Shown piece by piece: positions 54,116 to 62,996 of a stretch of 64,000 nucleotides of DNA. The DNA is taken from the NCBI RefSeq assembly GCF_026625985.1, contig NZ_CP113116.1, positions 5,208,001 through 5,272,000 of the forward strand, written 5' to 3'. Source of the stretch: Mycobacterium sp. Aquia_213. Lineage in GTDB: Bacteria; Actinomycetota; Actinomycetes; Mycobacteriales; Mycobacteriaceae. The notes under the pieces are model-generated. The model saw only the letters and a program-made list of their open reading frames with translations, had not been told where the DNA came from and searched no databases. A program made the position numbers and the translations under genes. Position 1 is the first letter of the stretch, and each line of letters begins with the position of its first letter.

Positions 54116-55027
54116 ATGGCCAAATGGACCAGCGCGGACATTCCCGACCAGAAGGGCCGTGTCGCCGTCATCACCGGAGCCAACACCGGCCTGGGCTACG
54201 AAACCGCGGCCGCGCTTGCCGAGCACGGCGCGCACGTGGTGCTGGCGGTGCGCAATCTCGACAAGGGCAAGGACGCCGTCGCGCGTATCACGGCCAAGAG
54301 CTCGCAGGCCGACGTCGCGCTGCAGGAGCTGGACCTGACGTCGCTGGAGGCCATCCGCGGCGCCGCGGAGCAGCTGCGATCCGATTACGACCGCATCGAC
54401 CTGCTGATCAACAACGCCGGGGTGATGTGGACGCCGAAGTCGACCACCAAGGACGGCTTCGAGCTGCAATTCGGCACCAACCACCTCGGCCACTTCGCCT
54501 TCACCGGCCTGCTACTGGATCGGCTGCTGCCGGTTCCCGGTTCCCGGATCGTGACGGTCAGCAGCATCGGCCACCGCATCCGCGCCGACATTCACTTCGA
54601 CGACCTGCAGTGGGAACACAGCTACAACCGGGTCGGAGCTTACGGCCAGTCCAAACTGGCCAACCTGCTGTTCACCTACGAGCTGCAGCGACGGCTGGCC
54701 CCGCGGGGGACGACGATCGCCGCGGCCGCCCACCCCGGCGGCTCGCGCACGGAGCTGACTCGCAACCTGCCGCCCCTGCTCACCCGCCTCACCCCGCTGA
54801 TCGAACCGCTCTTCCAGGGCGCGGACATGGGCGCGCTGCCGACCCTGCGGGCCGCGACCGACCCCGGCGTGCTGGGCGGGCAGTACTACGGCCCCGACGG
54901 TTTCGGCGAGCAACGCGGCTACCCCAAGCTCGTCTCGTCCAGCGACAAGTCACACGACCTCGGCGTGCAGCGCCGGTTGTGGACGGTCTCCGAGGAGCTC
55001 ACCGGGGTGGTTTACCCCGTCGACTAG
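54116..55027 (+). CDS. Short-chain dehydrogenase (Rv0439c-like)
   Basis: This 303-aa SDR of the retinol-dehydrogenase-like branch has ITGANTGLGYETAAALAEHGA, NNAGVM, VSSIGHR for the Ser and YGQSKLAN for the Tyr/Lys. The HxxG-type C-terminus (AAHPGGSRTEL) is family-typical. It is preceded by TAGGAGC. Its 3' end and the convergent M24 gene share the four bases CTAG as both stops. Confidence 0.93.
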   Translation: MAKWTSADIPDQKGRVAVITGANTGLGYETAAALAEHGAHVVLAVRNLDKGKDAVARITAKSSQADVALQELDLTSLEAIRGAAEQLRSDYDRIDLLINNAGVMWTPKSTTKDGFELQFGTNHLGHFAFTGLLLDRLLPVPGSRIVTVSSIGHRIRADIHFDDLQWEHSYNRVGAYGQSKLANLLFTYELQRRLAPRGTTIAAAAHPGGSRTELTRNLPPLLTRLTPLIEPLFQGADMGALPTLRAATDPGVLGGQYYGPDGFGEQRGYPKLVSSSDKSHDLGVQRRLWTVSEELTGVVYPVD

Positions 55028-55716
55028 AGCAGATCGAGCAGCTGCTCGTAGAACCCGCCAAAACCGCGCGGGCGGTCGACCAGATGGATCTCCAGGATCC
55101 AGTGGCACGGCCGCCCGCCGCCGTCTTCGCGTCGCATGGGCCGGTCCGAGCCGGGCGTGATGTACCACTGGACGCCGTCGCCAGAGACCTTCTTGTGCGG
55201 GAACTCGCCCACCAGATGGCCGGCGATCGGGCTGCCCCACTCGAAACCCTCGGCGCGCGCGGCGCCGACGACGTAGTCGAACAACTCGGCGCCGGTGACG
55301 GACGGATGCTGGTCGAAATAGTTTCGTCCGGCCTGCCACACCCGCGGAAGTGCTTCGCGCACAGCCTTTTTAGCCGGGTCGTCGCCCAGCACGAACGTGC
55401 GCCCGAAGTCGGCCTCCCACTCCTCGAAGATCGGCCCCAGATCCAGGAACGCGATGTCGTCGTCGGCGATCACCCGGTCCGGCGGGTGCTCCTTGAAGGG
55501 CAGCAGGGTGTTCTCGCCGGCCCGCACGATCCGCCGGTGCCAGTGCCGGGTCACGCCGAACATCTCCGCGGCCAGGTCGCGGATTTCGTCGGACAACGCC
55601 TTTTCGCCCACGCCGGGGCGGATCATCGCGCGTCGTTCGATCTCGTCGAACAGTTGTGCCGCCTTCGCTTGGGCGTCGAGGAGCCGTTCGGTGCGCACCT
55701 CTTCCGGGGCCTCCAC
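55024..55716 (-). CDS. M24-family metallopeptidase-like protein
   Basis: The product (230 aa from the GTG at 55716) has the creatinase/aminopeptidase P fold. The metal ligands are visible as two Asp in LDLGPIFEEWEADFGRTF, a His in PIAGHLVGEFPHKK and Glu in WILEIHLVD. It lacks the N-terminal domain of full aminopeptidase P. The substrate is unknown. An ATG at 55749 would overlap the divergent cupin start, so the GTG is preferred. Confidence 0.85.
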   Translation of the reverse strand: MEAPEEVRTERLLDAQAKAAQLFDEIERRAMIRPGVGEKALSDEIRDLAAEMFGVTRHWHRRIVRAGENTLLPFKEHPPDRVIADDDIAFLDLGPIFEEWEADFGRTFVLGDDPAKKAVREALPRVWQAGRNYFDQHPSVTGAELFDYVVGAARAEGFEWGSPIAGHLVGEFPHKKVSGDGVQWYITPGSDRPMRREDGGGRPCHWILEIHLVDRPRGFGGFYEQLLDLL

Positions 55717-55747
55717 CCTCGCGATGCTAACTGGCAGGCTGGGAACC

Positions 55748-56239
55748 ATGTCCTTGGTTGTGCCGCCGTACCCGCCGCCGCGCTACACCGCCGAGCAGCC
55801 GGAGGTCAGCGCCTGGCTCAGGCGGGCCGACACGGCGCCCGACTACGAGACCGCCGGCGTCAAATACCACTACCTCGCCAACCAGCAGGCCACCGACGGC
55901 GACTACGGCCTGTACCGGGTCGATATCGCCCCGGCCGGCGGCGGGCCCCCGGCCCATTTTCACCGCGCCATGTCCGAGGCCTTCTTCGTGCTGTCCGGGA
56001 CGATCAAGCTCTACGACGGCACCGAGTGGGCCGACGGGCAGCAGGGCGACTTCCTCTACGTGCCGCCGGGCGGGGTCCACGGCTTCCGCAACGAGGCCGA
56101 CGAACCCGCATCGATCCTGATGCTGTTCGCGCCCGGCGCGCCGCGCGAGGCCTACTTCGAAGGCTTTGCCGCGCTGGCCGATATGACCGACGACGAACGC
56201 AGCGAGTGGTTCGTCCGGCACGACAACTACTGGGTCTGA
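55748..56239 (+). CDS. Cupin-domain protein
   Basis: This 163-aa single-cupin protein has motif 1 PPAHFHRAMSEAFFVLSGTIKLYDG with the His/His/Glu metal ligands, and motif 2 GDFLYVPPGGVHGFRNEAD with the third His. It may be a dioxygenase, isomerase or small-molecule sensor; the sequence alone does not decide. It lies ahead of the FAD monooxygenase on the same strand, separated by a 134-base region with direct repeats. Confidence 0.88.
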   Translation: MSLVVPPYPPPRYTAEQPEVSAWLRRADTAPDYETAGVKYHYLANQQATDGDYGLYRVDIAPAGGGPPAHFHRAMSEAFFVLSGTIKLYDGTEWADGQQGDFLYVPPGGVHGFRNEADEPASILMLFAPGAPREAYFEGFAALADMTDDERSEWFVRHDNYWV

Positions 56240-56310
56240 CGCGTCGGGTTGCCCGGAGTTAGCGCCTTATTCAACCTGAGTTTCATCAGGGCGTGAGATT
56301 TCGCTTGCGT

Positions 56311-56349
56311 TGAGACTTTTTTCAACGTAGCGTGAGACTAGTTTCAACG
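56311..56349 (+). promoter_or_regulatory. 22-bp phased direct repeats before the FAD monooxygenase
   Basis: tgagacttttttcaacg (56311-56327) and tgagactagtttcaacg (56333-56349) are 17-base direct repeats with 22-base spacing, two helical turns. A weaker copy starts at 56294. Each holds TGA-N9-TCA-type symmetry. They lie 25-63 bases before the ATG and are probably regulator sites. Confidence 0.7.
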
Positions 56350-56373
56350 AACCGTGAAAAACAGGAGAAGTTC

Positions 56374-57936
56374 ATGAGCACTACCTCGAGCCCTGACGTC
56401 TTGGTCGTCGGCGCCGGGCCGGTCGGGCTGGTCGCGGGCTGCGAACTCGCCCGCCGCGGCATCCGCGTGCGGGTGATCGACAAGTTGGCGGAACCGACCG
56501 ACCAGTCCCGAGCCATCGCGGTGCATTCCCGCAGCCTGGACATGTACGCCCGGATGGGCATCGTCGACGAGATGGTGAGCACCGGGGTCAAGGCCACCGC
56601 GATGAAGATGTACGCCGGCCGCAGCAGGCTGTTCCACGTCCCGTTGGGCGGCGTCGACAGCGCGTTCCCGTTCAGTTTGGTGACGGCACAGACCGAAACC
56701 GAGCGCGTTCTCGCCGAATACCTGGAGTCGCTCGGCGTCACCGTCGAGCGCGGTGTCGAGCTGACCGCGCTGAAGCAGGACGACGCCGCCGCACACCTCA
56801 CCTTGCGGCACGCCGACGGAGTGACCGAACTCCTCACCACGCCGTGGGTGATCGGGGCCGACGGCGCCCGCAGCACCGTGCGCAAACTGGTCGGTACCAA
56901 ACTCGCCGGTTCCTTTGTCGGAGAACGCTTTCTGCTCGGCGACGTCGACGCCGAACATCAGCTGGACCGGGACGCGATGTACACCTTCTTCGCCACCGAG
57001 GGCCCGGTGGTGGTGCTGCCGATGCGCGACGGGCGGATGCGGTTCCTGGCCGAGGTCCACGACGAGCCCGGCACGCCGCTGAACCTGCACCCGACGCAGG
57101 ACGAACTGCAGACGATCCTCGACCAGCGAGTCGGCGGCATCCGGTTGGTCGGCTCGCATTGGCTGACCACTTTCGAGGTGCACCACGCGCGGGTGCCGGC
57201 CTACCGTTGGGGCCGGGTCTTCCTGGCCGGCGACGCCGCCCATATCCACAGTCCGGCCGGCGGCCAGGGCATGAACACCGGCATGCAGGACGCGTTCAAC
57301 CTGGCCTGGAAGCTGGCCGCGGTGGTCGAGGGCGACGCCGGTGAGCGACTGCTGGACAGCTATGAGGCCGAACGGCTACCCGTTGCGCAAAATGTCATCT
57401 CCTTCACCGATCGGCTCACCAAGGTCGGCACGCTCTCCGGCGTGCCGCGGGTCATCCGCAATCTGCTGGTGCGCACGCTTTCGCACATCCCGGCGACGCG
57501 GCAATTGGTCGCCAACGTCGTCGCGGAGATCGGCATCTGCTACAAGGACGGCCCCATCGCAGTGGGACCGCGCCTCAAGCACGCCAAAGTGGTTGCTGGT
57601 GAACATTTTCCGCATGTCGCCGACGAGACGCTGCAAAAACAGCTCAGTGCGGTCTGCGGTGTGCAGAATACCGGCCACACCGTGGTCACCGTCGCCGACG
57701 CACATGTGGCACCGGCCGCGGGCGACGGTCAGCCGCAGGTCCTGGTCACCGGTACGGACACGCCGGTGGCCGGGTATGACGCCGTCATCGCCGACCCGAA
57801 AGGTCTTGTGGCGCAGCGACTCGGACTCACCGACGGCGGCCGGGTCGTGATCCGCCCGGACGGCTACCTCGGGGCCGTCGCCGCCCTGGACGACACCACC
57901 ACCATCGCCGACTACTTCGCCACACTGAGGAGCTGA
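56374..57936 (+). CDS. FAD-dependent aromatic monooxygenase (PheA/TfdB type)
   Basis: The protein (520 aa) has GxGxxG (VVGAGPVGLVAGCELARRG), the mid-domain GADGARSTVRKLVG and the C-terminal FAD signature GDAAHIHSPAGGQGMNTGMQD, which define class A flavin hydroxylases. A thioredoxin-like C-terminal domain follows. It should hydroxylate an aromatic or polyketide-like substrate using NAD(P)H. The ATG is preceded by AGGAG. It is followed after 4 bases by the hydrolase. Confidence 0.93.
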   Translation: MSTTSSPDVLVVGAGPVGLVAGCELARRGIRVRVIDKLAEPTDQSRAIAVHSRSLDMYARMGIVDEMVSTGVKATAMKMYAGRSRLFHVPLGGVDSAFPFSLVTAQTETERVLAEYLESLGVTVERGVELTALKQDDAAAHLTLRHADGVTELLTTPWVIGADGARSTVRKLVGTKLAGSFVGERFLLGDVDAEHQLDRDAMYTFFATEGPVVVLPMRDGRMRFLAEVHDEPGTPLNLHPTQDELQTILDQRVGGIRLVGSHWLTTFEVHHARVPAYRWGRVFLAGDAAHIHSPAGGQGMNTGMQDAFNLAWKLAAVVEGDAGERLLDSYEAERLPVAQNVISFTDRLTKVGTLSGVPRVIRNLLVRTLSHIPATRQLVANVVAEIGICYKDGPIAVGPRLKHAKVVAGEHFPHVADETLQKQLSAVCGVQNTGHTVVTVADAHVAPAAGDGQPQVLVTGTDTPVAGYDAVIADPKGLVAQRLGLTDGGRVVIRPDGYLGAVAALDDTTTIADYFATLRS

Positions 57937-57940
57937 ACCC

Positions 57941-59011
57941 ATGTACACCTACGACATCGACGCAGCGGACATGTTCGAGGACCGCACGCACCAGTTCGAG
58001 AAATTCGGTATTCCGCTCGAGGACATCGAACGGGTCCGCGAAGCCGTCACCGACATGTGGACCGACGCGCCGGGTGGCTGGACCTACGAATGGTCCAAGC
58101 TGGCCAACGAATACGCCTACCGCGGCGACCACCACATGGCCTCACTGCTCTATGGTTGCGCGAAGTTCCCGTGCCTGACCGATCAGGCGCGAGTGCAGGC
58201 CCTGCGCAATCAGCTCGAGCAATTCCAGTTGGCAGCCAAGAATTTCCCGGTGACCTTCGAACGACGGATCATCACCGTCGGCTATCGCGGCGGCACCGTC
58301 GAGGTGCCCGTCCACCTGTACTCCACCGACGGCGACTACGCGGCGCGGCCGGTGCTGATCGCCAGCGGTGGGGTGGACACCTGGAAGATGGACATCCACC
58401 CGTGGTGGGTCGGGTTCACGATGAACGCCGGCGTATCGACGCTGGCGTTCGACCACCCCGGCACCGGCGAGACCGCGATCCCGCTCGACCGGCACGCCGA
58501 CGAGGTGATCCACGGAATCGCAGACTACGCAAGGACACTCGGCGACGGTAGGGTGGCTCACTTCGGCGCATCGTTCGGCGGCAACTTCGCCGCGATGTCG
58601 GGGCTGACCGGGATCGTCGACGCCGCAATCAATCTCGGCGGACCGGTCGTCAAGTCGTTCGAGCCAGAGAACCTCAAGAAGCTGCCCTACGGCATGCACG
58701 ACATCGTCGGCAACGCCATGCATTGGGATCACTCGCCGAGCCTCGACGAGATCAGTGTCGGTCTGGGCGATCTCAATCGAGCGAATCTTCTTGCCCAGCA
58801 GACTAATTCTGCGATGCTGGTCGTCAACGGCGCCGACGATTACTTCATCCCGCAATCGGACACCCTGGTCTTCGAAGGCCGGCCCAACACCGAGGTACAC
58901 CTGATCGAGGGCACCGGTCACGTCGCGATGAGCAAGGCCCCCGAGGTGGTGCCGATGATGATCGGCTGGCTGCGCAAACAGTTCAGCGAGAACTACGCAC
59001 GCAGCTCGTAG
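57941..59011 (+). CDS. Alpha/beta hydrolase with N-terminal helical cap (FrsA/Ayg1-like)
   Basis: The protein (356 aa) has an N-terminal helical domain (residues 1-110) and an alpha/beta-hydrolase core with the nucleophile in HFGASFGGNFAAM. The acid is in VVNGADDYFIPQ and the His in GTGHVAMSK. The layout matches the DUF1100 group that includes C-C bond hydrolases of pseudooxynicotine and polyketide pathways. Paired with a flavin hydroxylase, it may cleave the hydroxylated product; this is inference. Confidence 0.88.
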   Translation: MYTYDIDAADMFEDRTHQFEKFGIPLEDIERVREAVTDMWTDAPGGWTYEWSKLANEYAYRGDHHMASLLYGCAKFPCLTDQARVQALRNQLEQFQLAAKNFPVTFERRIITVGYRGGTVEVPVHLYSTDGDYAARPVLIASGGVDTWKMDIHPWWVGFTMNAGVSTLAFDHPGTGETAIPLDRHADEVIHGIADYARTLGDGRVAHFGASFGGNFAAMSGLTGIVDAAINLGGPVVKSFEPENLKKLPYGMHDIVGNAMHWDHSPSLDEISVGLGDLNRANLLAQQTNSAMLVVNGADDYFIPQSDTLVFEGRPNTEVHLIEGTGHVAMSKAPEVVPMMIGWLRKQFSENYARSS

Positions 59012-60435
59012 TCGTCTTCGACCAGCGTGCGGGTGCGCTCGAAGAATGTCCGCCCGCTGTAGGGCAGTTGGGTGACCACCTTGCCGCTGGGATGGCGAAA
59101 GTAGTTGGTGCAGGCCAGCCAGACCTTGCCCGCCATCGCGGTTTGGATCTCGTCGTTGTAGCGCCGCTGCGCGTCGTGGGTCACCTCGATGGTGCGCGCC
59201 CGGCGACCACCCATCACGTCGAGCATCTGGCGGATGAAAGTCGTCTGCGCCTCGTGGATGTAGATGATCGAGTTGACGCCATTGGTGTTGGGGCCGTAGA
59301 GCGTAAAGAAGTTCGGGTACCCGGCGATCAACGTGCCCAGGTAGGCTTCCGCGCCGTCGCTCCAGTCGTCGCGCAGTTGCCGGCCACCGCTTCCGTACAC
59401 GTCGATGCTGGCCAGGTAGTCGGCGGCTTTGAAGCCGGTGCCGTAGACGATGGTGTCGACGCGGTGCTCGACGCCGTCGGCGGTGCGCACCCCGCGTTCG
59501 GTGATCTCGGCGATCGCGTTGGTTTCCAGGCTGACGTTGGGCAACCCGAACGTCGGGTACCACTCGCGCGACATCAGCGGCCGTTTGCAGCCCGCCGGGT
59601 AGTCCGGTGTTAGCTTGGCACGCAGTTCGGGGTCGGCGATCTTGCGGTGCAAGTAGCTTCGGGCAAGCTCGGTCGCCTCGCGAGTCTGGTCGGCGTCGAC
59701 GTCGAAACTGGATGACTCGTAGGCGTCGAATGCCTCGTCACGCAGCTTTTGCGCTGCCGCCGGATCGCGTTCGAACTCCGCGTGCTGTTCCGGGGTGAAC
59801 GGAAAGTCGAATCGGGGCGCGATCCAGATCGGTGTTCGCTGAAACACGGTGAGATGAGCGGTTTTCGGGGCGATCGCCGGGACATATTGAATCGCGCTGG
59901 CACCCGTGCCGATGGACGCGACCCGCTCACCCGCCGTCGACCTGCTGTGGTCCCAGCGCGCGGAGTGGAATCGCCGGCCCCGAAACCGCTGCGCCCCAGG
60001 GATATCCGGAACATTGGGCACATCGAGCATTCCGACGGCGCTGACCACGACGTCGAACTGGTGCTCGTCGCCGTCGTCGGTGACGAGCGTCCATCGTCGC
60101 CCGCTGTCCGACCAGCGCACCGAGGCGATCGAGGTGTGGGGCCGCAGGTGTGGGCCCAGCCCGTGCTCGTCGGCCACCCGTTCCAGGTAGGCCAGGATCT
60201 CGGGCTGGTTCGCGTAGGTCTTGCTCCAGCGTGGGTTCAGCGCGAACGAATACGAGTACAGATGCGACGGCACATCGCAGGCCGCACCCGGAAAAGTGTT
60301 GTGCCGCCAGGTGCCTCCGAATCCGTCGGCGCGGTCGAAGATGGTGAAGTCGTAGCCGCCCTCGGCGAGCTGGATTCCCATCGCGATGCCGCCGGCGCCG
60401 GCGCCGATGACCCCGACCCGCGGCTTCACTCCCAT
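58993..60435 (-). CDS. Baeyer-Villiger-type flavin monooxygenase
   Basis: The protein (480 aa) has two GxGxxG motifs (GVIGAGAGGIAMG and ASIGTGASAIQYVP) and the BVMO fingerprint FRGRRFHSARWDHS (FxGxxxHxxxWD). It should insert oxygen next to a ketone. It overlaps the convergent hydrolase by 19 bases and starts within the end of the VOC gene (10-base overlap). Confidence 0.94.
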   Translation of the reverse strand: MGVKPRVGVIGAGAGGIAMGIQLAEGGYDFTIFDRADGFGGTWRHNTFPGAACDVPSHLYSYSFALNPRWSKTYANQPEILAYLERVADEHGLGPHLRPHTSIASVRWSDSGRRWTLVTDDGDEHQFDVVVSAVGMLDVPNVPDIPGAQRFRGRRFHSARWDHSRSTAGERVASIGTGASAIQYVPAIAPKTAHLTVFQRTPIWIAPRFDFPFTPEQHAEFERDPAAAQKLRDEAFDAYESSSFDVDADQTREATELARSYLHRKIADPELRAKLTPDYPAGCKRPLMSREWYPTFGLPNVSLETNAIAEITERGVRTADGVEHRVDTIVYGTGFKAADYLASIDVYGSGGRQLRDDWSDGAEAYLGTLIAGYPNFFTLYGPNTNGVNSIIYIHEAQTTFIRQMLDVMGGRRARTIEVTHDAQRRYNDEIQTAMAGKVWLACTNYFRHPSGKVVTQLPYSGRTFFERTRTLVEDDYELRA

Positions 60436-60917
60436 TGCGCGAAGTAGGGTCGCTCGGGCCGGCTCTTCTCCACCAGGATGAACACCACGCCCCACGGATC
60501 GGCGAACCAGGTGGTGCGCACTCGCGCGACGTCGGCGATTCCGCTGACCAGGAATCGGACTCCCTTGCTCTCGAGTTCCGCCCGGGTGGCGTCGAGATCC
60601 TCACAAATCAGCCCGACGTGCGAGAGCCCGTGATCGGTCAGCGCTCTGCCGGCACCACGCTGGCTGTCGGGAGAGCCACCGTCGACGTTGAGGTACTCGA
60701 TCACCTCCAGGACGCGATCGCTGCCGTCCCCGAAGCCGACGATGGCGGCCTTCATGGTGGGATCGGCCACCAGTTCACCCATGTCGTTGCGAATGGCGTT
60801 ACCGGCCATCACGTACGGCGGCGACAGCACACGCAGGCCTAAGACGTCGCGGTAGAAGGCCACCGCGGCCTCACAATCCGGAACGCACACCCCGGTGTGG
60901 GCCAACCCGGTAATCAC
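60426..60917 (-). CDS. VOC-superfamily protein upstream of the BVMO
   Basis: The protein (163 aa) has two VOC modules, AHTGVCVPDCEAAVAFYRDVLGL and LSHVGLICEDLDATRAELESKG, with His and Glu residues in ligand positions. The size and spacing resemble methylmalonyl-CoA epimerase-like or extradiol dioxygenase-like members. It starts with GTG and is coupled to the BVMO, so both may act on one substrate. Confidence 0.88.
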   Translation of the reverse strand: MITGLAHTGVCVPDCEAAVAFYRDVLGLRVLSPPYVMAGNAIRNDMGELVADPTMKAAIVGFGDGSDRVLEVIEYLNVDGGSPDSQRGAGRALTDHGLSHVGLICEDLDATRAELESKGVRFLVSGIADVARVRTTWFADPWGVVFILVEKSRPERPYFAQWE

Positions 60918-60989
60918 GTTCTCGACTCTACGTCGGGCTTGCCAACACCGGCGTCGGCTTCGGAATCTGGCAGGGAAGATAATGGCCGG

Positions 60990-62195
60990 GTGCGGTCAGT
61001 CGAGGAACACCAGCGCGTCGTAGCAGCCATGATCAGCGCCCGCCCCGCCGCGACGGTGCCACTGACGGAGGCGCAAGGCCTGGTCCTGGCCGACGACGTG
61101 GTGGCCCAGCTGGCGCTGCCGGTGTTCGACAACTCCGCGATGGACGGATACGCGGTGCACGCCGAGGACACCTACGCCGCCACGCCCGACAGTCCGGTGA
61201 TCCTGCCGGTCGCCGCGGACATACCGGCCGGGCGCACTGACGCGTTGACGCTGCAACCCGGCACCGCGCACCGCATCATGACCGGCGCGCCGATGCCCGC
61301 GGGGGCGACCGGCGTTGTGCCAGTGGAGAACACCGACGGCGGCGTGGACTCGGTGGCGATCCACGCGCGCTCGGAGCCCGGCAAGCACATCCGCCGAGCG
61401 GGCGAAGACGTGGCGCCGGGCACCACCGTGCTGCGCAAGGGCCAGGTCGTGACCCCGGCGGTGCTGGGCCTGGCCGCGGCGCTGGGATTGCCGGAGCTGC
61501 CGGTGATACCGCGGCAGCGGGTGCTGGTGATCTCGACCGGGACGGAGCTGGTGACGCCGGGCACCCCGCTGCAGCCCGGACAGATCTACGAGTCCAACTC
61601 GATCATGCTGGCCGGGGCCGTGCGTGAAGCGGGCGCGGACGTGATCGCCGTCGCGACGGCCGAAGACGATGTCGCGCAGTTCAGTTCGATCCTGGATCGG
61701 CATGCGGCCGACGCCGACCTGATCATCACCAGCGGCGGAGTCAGCGCCGGCGCCTACGAAGTCGTCAAGGACGCCTTCGGCCGCGACGGCGACCAGGGCG
61801 TCGAATTCGTCAAGGTGGCAATGCAACCCGGGATGCCGCAGGGCATCGGCCGCGTCGCCGGCACCACGATCGTCACACTGCCCGGCAACCCGGTCAGCGC
61901 GCTGGTGTCCTTCGAGGTGTTCATCCGTCCCGCGCTGCGCACGGCGATGGCCCTGCCGGATCCGCACCGCCCGCACCGGCCCGCGGTTCTCGCCGAGTCG
62001 CTGACCTCGCCGCGAGGCAAACGCCAGTTCCGGCGCGCGATTCTCGACATCTCCGACGGCAGCGTGCTCAGCTACGGCCCGCCGGCCTCGCACCACCTGC
62101 GGTGGCTGGCGTCCGCGAACGGCCTGCTGGACATCCCCGAAGATGTCGTGGAAGTGTCCGCCGGAACCGAACTGCAGGTCTGGGATCTGACCTAA
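60990..62195 (+). CDS. moeA2: Molybdopterin molybdenumtransferase MoeA2
   Basis: MoeA inserts molybdate into adenylylated molybdopterin. The 401-aa protein has PVFDNSAMDGYAV, IMTGAPMPAGAT, the MPT-binding core ISTGTELVTPGTPLQPGQIYESN and TSGGVSAGAYE, and ends LPGNPVSALVSFEVF and a beta-barrel domain. The GTG at 60990 gives VRSVEEHQRVVAAM, as in H37Rv. Confidence 0.96.
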   Translation: MRSVEEHQRVVAAMISARPAATVPLTEAQGLVLADDVVAQLALPVFDNSAMDGYAVHAEDTYAATPDSPVILPVAADIPAGRTDALTLQPGTAHRIMTGAPMPAGATGVVPVENTDGGVDSVAIHARSEPGKHIRRAGEDVAPGTTVLRKGQVVTPAVLGLAAALGLPELPVIPRQRVLVISTGTELVTPGTPLQPGQIYESNSIMLAGAVREAGADVIAVATAEDDVAQFSSILDRHAADADLIITSGGVSAGAYEVVKDAFGRDGDQGVEFVKVAMQPGMPQGIGRVAGTTIVTLPGNPVSALVSFEVFIRPALRTAMALPDPHRPHRPAVLAESLTSPRGKRQFRRAILDISDGSVLSYGPPASHHLRWLASANGLLDIPEDVVEVSAGTELQVWDLT

Positions 62196-62255
62196 TAGTC
62201 AGACACTCCCGGTTGCTGGCCCGGACGAAGCAGCAAGCCACCGGGGCTCCGTAAG

Positions 62256-62996
62256 ATGACGCGGGTGGCACGACGCCCCCGCCATTCCGCTGAGGAAGGC
62301 CTGTCCTACCAGGGCCCGACGGTCAGCCCACGGCACATGCTCGAGTTGGTGCGCGAGACCGTCCCGCCGGTTCATCCCGCGGGGCTGCCGTTCATCTCCG
62401 CCGGCTTGGCCCTCGCCCTGGTCGGACGCAACCACCGGTGGCCGCGCCGGGTCGGCCTGCTGGCCGCCGGTGCCTGCGCGGCGTTTTTCCGGCACCCGCC
62501 GCGGGTGCCGCCCACCCGGCCCGGTGTCGTCGTCGCCCCCGCCGACGGCGTGGTCTGCCTGGTCGACTCCGCGGCCCCACCCGCGGAACTGAGCATGGGC
62601 GACGCGCCGCTGCCGCGGGTCAGCATTTTCCTGTCGATCCTGGACGCCCACGTGCAGCGCGCCCCCGTCGGCGGCGAAGTGATCGCCGTGCAGCACCGGC
62701 CGGGCCGCTTCGGGTCGGCCGACCTGCCCTCGGCGAGCGACGAGAACGAGCGCACCAGCGTGCGCATCCGCACCGACAACGGCGCCGAGGTGGTCGCGGT
62801 GCAGATCGCCGGACTGGTCGCCCGCCGCATCGTGTGCAACGCGCACGTCGGGGAGAAACTGTCGATCGGCGACACCTACGGCCTGATCCGGTTCGGCTCC
62901 CGGCTGGACACCTACTTCCCGCCGGGCACCCAGCCGATCGTCGCGGTCGGGCAGCGCACGGTGGCCGGCGAGACGGTATTGGCCGAGCTGCGATGA
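62256..62996 (+). CDS. psd: Phosphatidylserine decarboxylase
   Basis: Psd makes phosphatidylethanolamine. This is a 246-aa proenzyme of the short class (246 from the ATG, 243 from the GTG at 62265). It has a hydrophobic N-terminal pair (residues 45-80), VVAPADGVVCLVD, the catalytic SIFLSILDAHVQRAPV and the self-cleavage site GLIRFGSRLD, where the Ser becomes the pyruvoyl group. The N-terminus carries about 12 residues more than the M. tuberculosis protein. Its stop overlaps pssA as ATGA. Confidence 0.96.
   Translation: MTRVARRPRHSAEEGLSYQGPTVSPRHMLELVRETVPPVHPAGLPFISAGLALALVGRNHRWPRRVGLLAAGACAAFFRHPPRVPPTRPGVVVAPADGVVCLVDSAAPPAELSMGDAPLPRVSIFLSILDAHVQRAPVGGEVIAVQHRPGRFGSADLPSASDENERTSVRIRTDNGAEVVAVQIAGLVARRIVCNAHVGEKLSIGDTYGLIRFGSRLDTYFPPGTQPIVAVGQRTVAGETVLAELR

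Noticed and set aside
54124..56262. 712-codon open frame across the SDR, M24 and cupin genes
   Set aside because: It lies in the +2 frame of the SDR gene and continues through oppositely oriented real genes; the protein is Arg/Pro/Ala-rich with no domain.
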